DNA of 64,000 nt. It comes from Cyclobacteriaceae bacterium (lineage in GTDB: Bacteria > Bacteroidota > Bacteroidia > Cytophagales > Cyclobacteriaceae). The stretch lies in assembly GCA_019638395.1 (NCBI GenBank), contig JAHBTX010000001.1:682001-746000 (forward strand), written 5' to 3'. Positions within the stretch are counted from its first letter, which is position 1. Every line of letters begins with the position of its first letter. The notes under the pieces were generated by a model. The model was not told the origin of the DNA. It made no database searches and saw nothing but the letters and a program-made list of their open reading frames with translations. This document shows positions 60,459 through 64,000 of this stretch, one piece after another. A program made the translations under genes and the position numbers.

Positions 60459-62837
60459 TCAATGATAAACTCGAACCAACTGCTTACTTCCCTCCAACAC
60501 AATCTCATCAGTCAATGACTCTTCCTTTTCGTTAACTAAAATTTTCTTTGCACCCCTTACATTTACAAACAGCTTCCAATCCATTTGAAATTGCTGAATC
60601 TGGTATTCTACGTAATCGGAGCTACGCCTTATTTTTAAGTTGAGTACATTCTCCCCCACTTTAACTTTTTCAATTGCAACATCATTCCAACCATCAGGCA
60701 AATGGGGAGCAATCTTAATTTGCTTTTCCATTGCATTGGGTTCAATTCCAAAAAAAGATTGGATAATCGGTACCGCTACACCATAAATGTTCCAGGCCTG
60801 TACTACCATTCCAAAATCGGGTGAGACTTCATACATCGAGCCCGGTAACGCATAGCTGAAAGATTGCTGTAACTTTTTAATGTAACCCAACGCTTCATTG
60901 GTCTGACCGTAGTTGGCTGCCGCCACAGCCTGCACACCGGTAGGTAACGTCATTACAGCACCCGTATAAGAAAATGTTTTCTTACGGGATTTTAAAACCA
61001 CACTGTCGGGTTCATCGCTGCGATCAATGCCGGTAACATATACACCAAAAGGATTCTCATATTTAGTTGCCGTTTTAAGCGCAGCCAATGCTTTAGATTT
61101 ATCTGCTACACCAGTTTCCATGGGCGTGTTCACCACCCAGTTGTGATAGACCACAAACGGAAATTGTTTACCAGCTGAATAGGTTTTCATTTTCTGCTCG
61201 GTAGCTTTCAACTCTTTCATCGCCCACGGTTTGCCCAAGGTATCGGCACGTACCAACGCAGCGGCCACAATGGGCTTGGCTTCGGCTACCGTACTTCTGA
61301 AATCTCCAAACGATTGCTCTTGTTCATTCCACCATTCAGAATTGATCTTAATTTTCAACACATCAGCTTTGCGCTGATAGGTTATCGCCAGTTCTTTCTC
61401 CCCAACCCATGCGGCTAACTGCGCAGCACTTGCCAATGCCTGCTGTGTATAAGCTACTACATCAATCATCTCTGTATCCAACCCATGTATTTCCATCATG
61501 CCATTACCATTGGGATAACCATTTCCATCTTCATCCATTGTTTCGGTTAGCCATTCAATACCTTGCACTACAGTTGGAAAAAATTCGGTGATCAATTCTT
61601 TATCGCCTGTCCAGTCGGCATACAATTTTAACATAGTAATGTATTGTGCTGTTTCATTAACGTTGCCCGGATTAAACACCGCACCATTGGTAGAAACTTC
61701 ATGAATGATTCTTCCATTGTCGTTGGTCCTTTTAGAAAGATAACTGAGTAACTGAATAGAGTTTTTAGCCAATGCATGATTACCCGTTGCGAGTACACCT
61801 TGTAATGTATAAGTCATATCGGCCCCGAACCACCACGGATAATCGGGCAACCCGGCAGATACCGCACTACCTTGTTCGGGCACGGTGCGCACCAACCATT
61901 CGGTATTATACTTAAGCCACTCGTACATTTGGGTAATATCTTTATCGGGTATAATCAGATTAGATGTTTCTTTAATCTGCTTGTAGTGCTCAATCTTTTT
62001 ATCAAATTCTATTGACCCCATGCTTTTCAAAAATGAAAATGTTTCGCGAGCTGCAGTTTCTGATTTGTAAGAGCCGGCAATGAAGAACTGAATAACTTCC
62101 ATTGACCCAGGCTGAAGAAACAACTCGTACATCAACGATCCATCGACACCTAAACCTGTTCGTTCTGTTTTACAGATACTTGCCGAAGAAAGAGCATCAG
62201 TATTCAAAGAACCGCCAAACACTACATACCAGGGATTATTTTTATCCTTTGCCACCACAGCCGAAAGTTTTTCATCGAATGAAATTTCATCTTCGGCATC
62301 AAGCATGTTGGTACGTTCGCCCAACCAGGTAGGGCGCAAGTCAACCAAACCTGTAAATGAAAAATCAAACTGCTTGGTAACGGCACTGTTGTTAGCAATA
62401 GTGTATTCCACAATCATTCCTTCCCAACCATCAGGTACAAATTGAAAGCGTTGTACTTCAATTTCTTCTTCCTTCCACATAAAGTGATGTTTATTACCTA
62501 CCGGGTAATTGATGAAGCCATCTGCCCTATCAAGACAATATGAATTTCCAGATCGCTTTTCTGTAAGCGTTGCATTAAAACCATCCATCAATTTGATGGG
62601 ATGATTCCAGATGCCACCCATCTCACCCGTAACATGCCAACCGAGATCGGGAAATGAACCATCCTGATGGCCTACCATGTACACCCGATCGCCTGCCGTA
62701 ACAAATGGTGATTGCAGGTATTGCTGTTTACCGGTAAAAGATGGTTGCCCTGTAGTTAACAAGTAATACTGTTGGGGTTTGGGCGTAGAGCAGTAGAACA
62801 ACACGAACAAGATAAATGTAATGGCAATTTGCTTCAT
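60459..62837 (-). CDS. Lipoprotein glycosidase with an alpha/alpha six-hairpin fold
   Basis: A 792-residue protein with lipobox LFYC (Cys 16). An N-terminal beta-sandwich (about residues 30-270) is followed by a six-hairpin barrel with LPDYPWWFGADMTYTLQGVLATG, DNGRIIHEVS, WLTETMDEDGNGYPNGNGMMEI and SMYEVSPDFGMVVQAWNIYGV. A small C-terminal sandwich (KIAPHLPDGW) closes it. This architecture is that of clan GH-G/GH-L type amylo-glucosidase or GH63-like enzymes. The exact family and substrate cannot be fixed. The acidic residues in GADMT and MDEDGNG are candidate catalytic ones. Confidence 0.75.
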   Translation of the reverse strand: MKQIAITFILFVLFYCSTPKPQQYYLLTTGQPSFTGKQQYLQSPFVTAGDRVYMVGHQDGSFPDLGWHVTGEMGGIWNHPIKLMDGFNATLTEKRSGNSYCLDRADGFINYPVGNKHHFMWKEEEIEVQRFQFVPDGWEGMIVEYTIANNSAVTKQFDFSFTGLVDLRPTWLGERTNMLDAEDEISFDEKLSAVVAKDKNNPWYVVFGGSLNTDALSSASICKTERTGLGVDGSLMYELFLQPGSMEVIQFFIAGSYKSETAARETFSFLKSMGSIEFDKKIEHYKQIKETSNLIIPDKDITQMYEWLKYNTEWLVRTVPEQGSAVSAGLPDYPWWFGADMTYTLQGVLATGNHALAKNSIQLLSYLSKRTNDNGRIIHEVSTNGAVFNPGNVNETAQYITMLKLYADWTGDKELITEFFPTVVQGIEWLTETMDEDGNGYPNGNGMMEIHGLDTEMIDVVAYTQQALASAAQLAAWVGEKELAITYQRKADVLKIKINSEWWNEQEQSFGDFRSTVAEAKPIVAAALVRADTLGKPWAMKELKATEQKMKTYSAGKQFPFVVYHNWVVNTPMETGVADKSKALAALKTATKYENPFGVYVTGIDRSDEPDSVVLKSRKKTFSYTGAVMTLPTGVQAVAAANYGQTNEALGYIKKLQQSFSYALPGSMYEVSPDFGMVVQAWNIYGVAVPIIQSFFGIEPNAMEKQIKIAPHLPDGWNDVAIEKVKVGENVLNLKIRRSSDYVEYQIQQFQMDWKLFVNVRGAKKILVNEKEESLTDEIVLEGSKQLVRVYH

Positions 62838-62935
62838 ATTAAATGAAGGTAATACTTATTGAGGTATTAAAAAATTAATACAGGCCTACGTGTGATACTT
62901 GCGTCTGTCGCTCCATACAAAAAAACACAAGTAAG

Positions 62936-64000
62936 TTATTCGCTTCGCAACGCTCCTATCGGATTTTGCATGGCAGCTTTGATCGATTGATAGCTTACCG
63001 TTATCCAGGCAATGAGTAACGATGCCGCACCCGCAGCCATAAAAATCCACACGCTAATGGTAATCCGATAAGCAAAATTTTGCAGCCACCAGGTTTCCAT
63101 TACATACCACGAAATGGGCACAGCCAGCACAAGGGCAATCAGAATCATGCGTGTGAAATCCTTCGATAGCAACAGTACTACACCACCCACTGATGAACCC
63201 AGTACTTTGCGTACGCCAATTTCTTTGGTGCGCAAACTTGTAACATAAGCAGAGAGGGCAAACAGCCCGATGCAAGAAACAAAAATGGCCAAGCCTGAAA
63301 ACACTGCAAATAATTTTCCTGATTGTTGTTCGCTTTTGTATTGTGCATTCAGGTTTTGATCGAGAAATGAAAATTTAAAATTTTGTTCAGGTGCCAACTC
63401 TTTCCATTTAGCCTCTATGGATTTTATAGCTTGTGGCGCCTGACCTGATTTTACACGCACTGCAATAAACTGACTTACCCCTCCATACGATTCATTACTC
63501 TGCAATACCAATGGTGTAACCTGATCGCGCAGCGACATAAAGTTAAAGTCGCGTACAATACCAATAACTTTACCTGCTACAGAAACATTTCCATTTGGTG
63601 TTTGGCGTACTTCCATTAAAGTACGTCCAATAGGATTTTCAAGTCCCATAACTTTTACGGCAGCTTCGTTTAATATCAAATGCAGCGAGTCGTTGGTTTC
63701 TTGAGTAAACCATCTTCCATCCATCAATTCCATGCCCATCACTTCGGTTAGGCCATCCGCAACTACCATCGATTTGGTTGTTAATATTTCAGACGAACCT
63801 TCAGGCTGAAACTGGATTCCAAAAAAATCGTCTTCATCGCCAGGCATGGCGAAAGAGCCCGCGGCACCCATTACTTCCGGTAATCGTTTAAACTCTTCAA
63901 TCATAGTGCGCGCTACAGGGCCTAATCCGAACGCACGTTCCACCACCAATACCTGCTCGCGGTCAAAGCCAAGTGATTTCTGCGACATAAAATTCATTTG
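62936..64000 (-). CDS. MacB/FtsX-type ABC transporter permease (C-terminal part)
   Basis: The gene enters from the right edge; about 354 codons are visible and the beginning lies beyond the window. A periplasmic MacB-like core domain with GFDREQVLVVE, GMELMDGRWF, LNEAAVKVMGL and IGIVRDFNFMSL is followed by the FtsX domain (GLAIFVSCIGLFALSAYV, RTKEIGVRKVLGSSVG) with three membrane helices, ending NPIGALRSE. The large Bacteroidota forms have two FtsX domains and often act with an ABC ATPase in efflux or signalling. The Met at 63997 is internal. Confidence 0.9.
   Translation of the reverse strand, partial: QMNFMSQKSLGFDREQVLVVERAFGLGPVARTMIEEFKRLPEVMGAAGSFAMPGDEDDFFGIQFQPEGSSEILTTKSMVVADGLTEVMGMELMDGRWFTQETNDSLHLILNEAAVKVMGLENPIGRTLMEVRQTPNGNVSVAGKVIGIVRDFNFMSLRDQVTPLVLQSNESYGGVSQFIAVRVKSGQAPQAIKSIEAKWKELAPEQNFKFSFLDQNLNAQYKSEQQSGKLFAVFSGLAIFVSCIGLFALSAYVTSLRTKEIGVRKVLGSSVGGVVLLLSKDFTRMILIALVLAVPISWYVMETWWLQNFAYRITISVWIFMAAGAASLLIAWITVSYQSIKAAMQNPIGALRSE

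Overview
The window is from a Bacteroidota chromosome, most likely a member of the order Cytophagales. Four things point there. Promoters carry the Bacteroidota -7 box TAnnTTTG, for example before rpsF and ffh, and starts lack purine-rich ribosome binding sites. There is a PorP/SprF-type protein next to a giant secreted protein with a gliding-motility (type IX, type B) C-terminal domain. Several families are largely confined to the phylum (DUF5683, DUF4290, DUF3109, DUF2911). The gene order parA-parB-DUF5683-dapB-lepB is also typical of it. I saw no rRNA, tRNA, prophage or CRISPR array.

Layout. 0-5.3 kb: chromosome partitioning (parAB, with parS-like half-sites upstream), dapB, signal peptidase I and ung. 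5.3-8.9 kb: apaG, a methyltransferase, a coiled-coil membrane protein and the ribosomal operon rpsF-rpsR-rplI. 8.9-12.6 kb (minus strand): a secreted caspase-like peptidase paired with a beta-barrel-like protein, a DUF3109 protein and a TcmP-like protein. 12.8-17.1 kb: a coupled uvrD/pcrA-DUF4290-murA operon; MurA has Asp in place of the usual catalytic Cys. 17-22.8 kb (minus): exonuclease III and a cell-wall amino-sugar recycling set (anmK, murQ and a NagB-PIG-L fusion). 22.8-28.2 kb: GSCFA protein, DUF255 thioredoxin-like protein, alpha-L-fucosidase and an unrecognised protein. 28.4-33.5 kb: molybdopterin genes moaE, moaC and moeA, running into a permease-glycerate kinase pair.

33.5-42.5 kb is the accessory core. 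First comes a REP-type array: an IS200/IS605-like HUH transposase inside one repeat unit, followed by four tandem gene-less units of about 230-245 bp. After DUF6265, AraC and phosphoesterase genes comes a minus-strand tandem array. It holds four paralogous, mosaic lipoprotein genes (one broken by a single stop), each followed by a copy of the 3' end of a larger secreted-protein gene that heads the cluster. This array is the best candidate here for an undescribed variable surface system.

42.6-64 kb: ffh, thioredoxin, a RimB-like/RimK/M14 trio, PorP/SprF with a 1738-residue type IX cargo protein, Nudix, threonylcarbamoyl-AMP synthase, phosphofructokinase, pgk, a lipoprotein glycosidase and the end of a MacB-type permease. 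Many gaps between genes hold short palindromic repeats of at least four families, some MITE-like. Two unlisted membrane miniproteins (42 and 53 residues) overlap the 3' ends of moaE and the Nudix gene.
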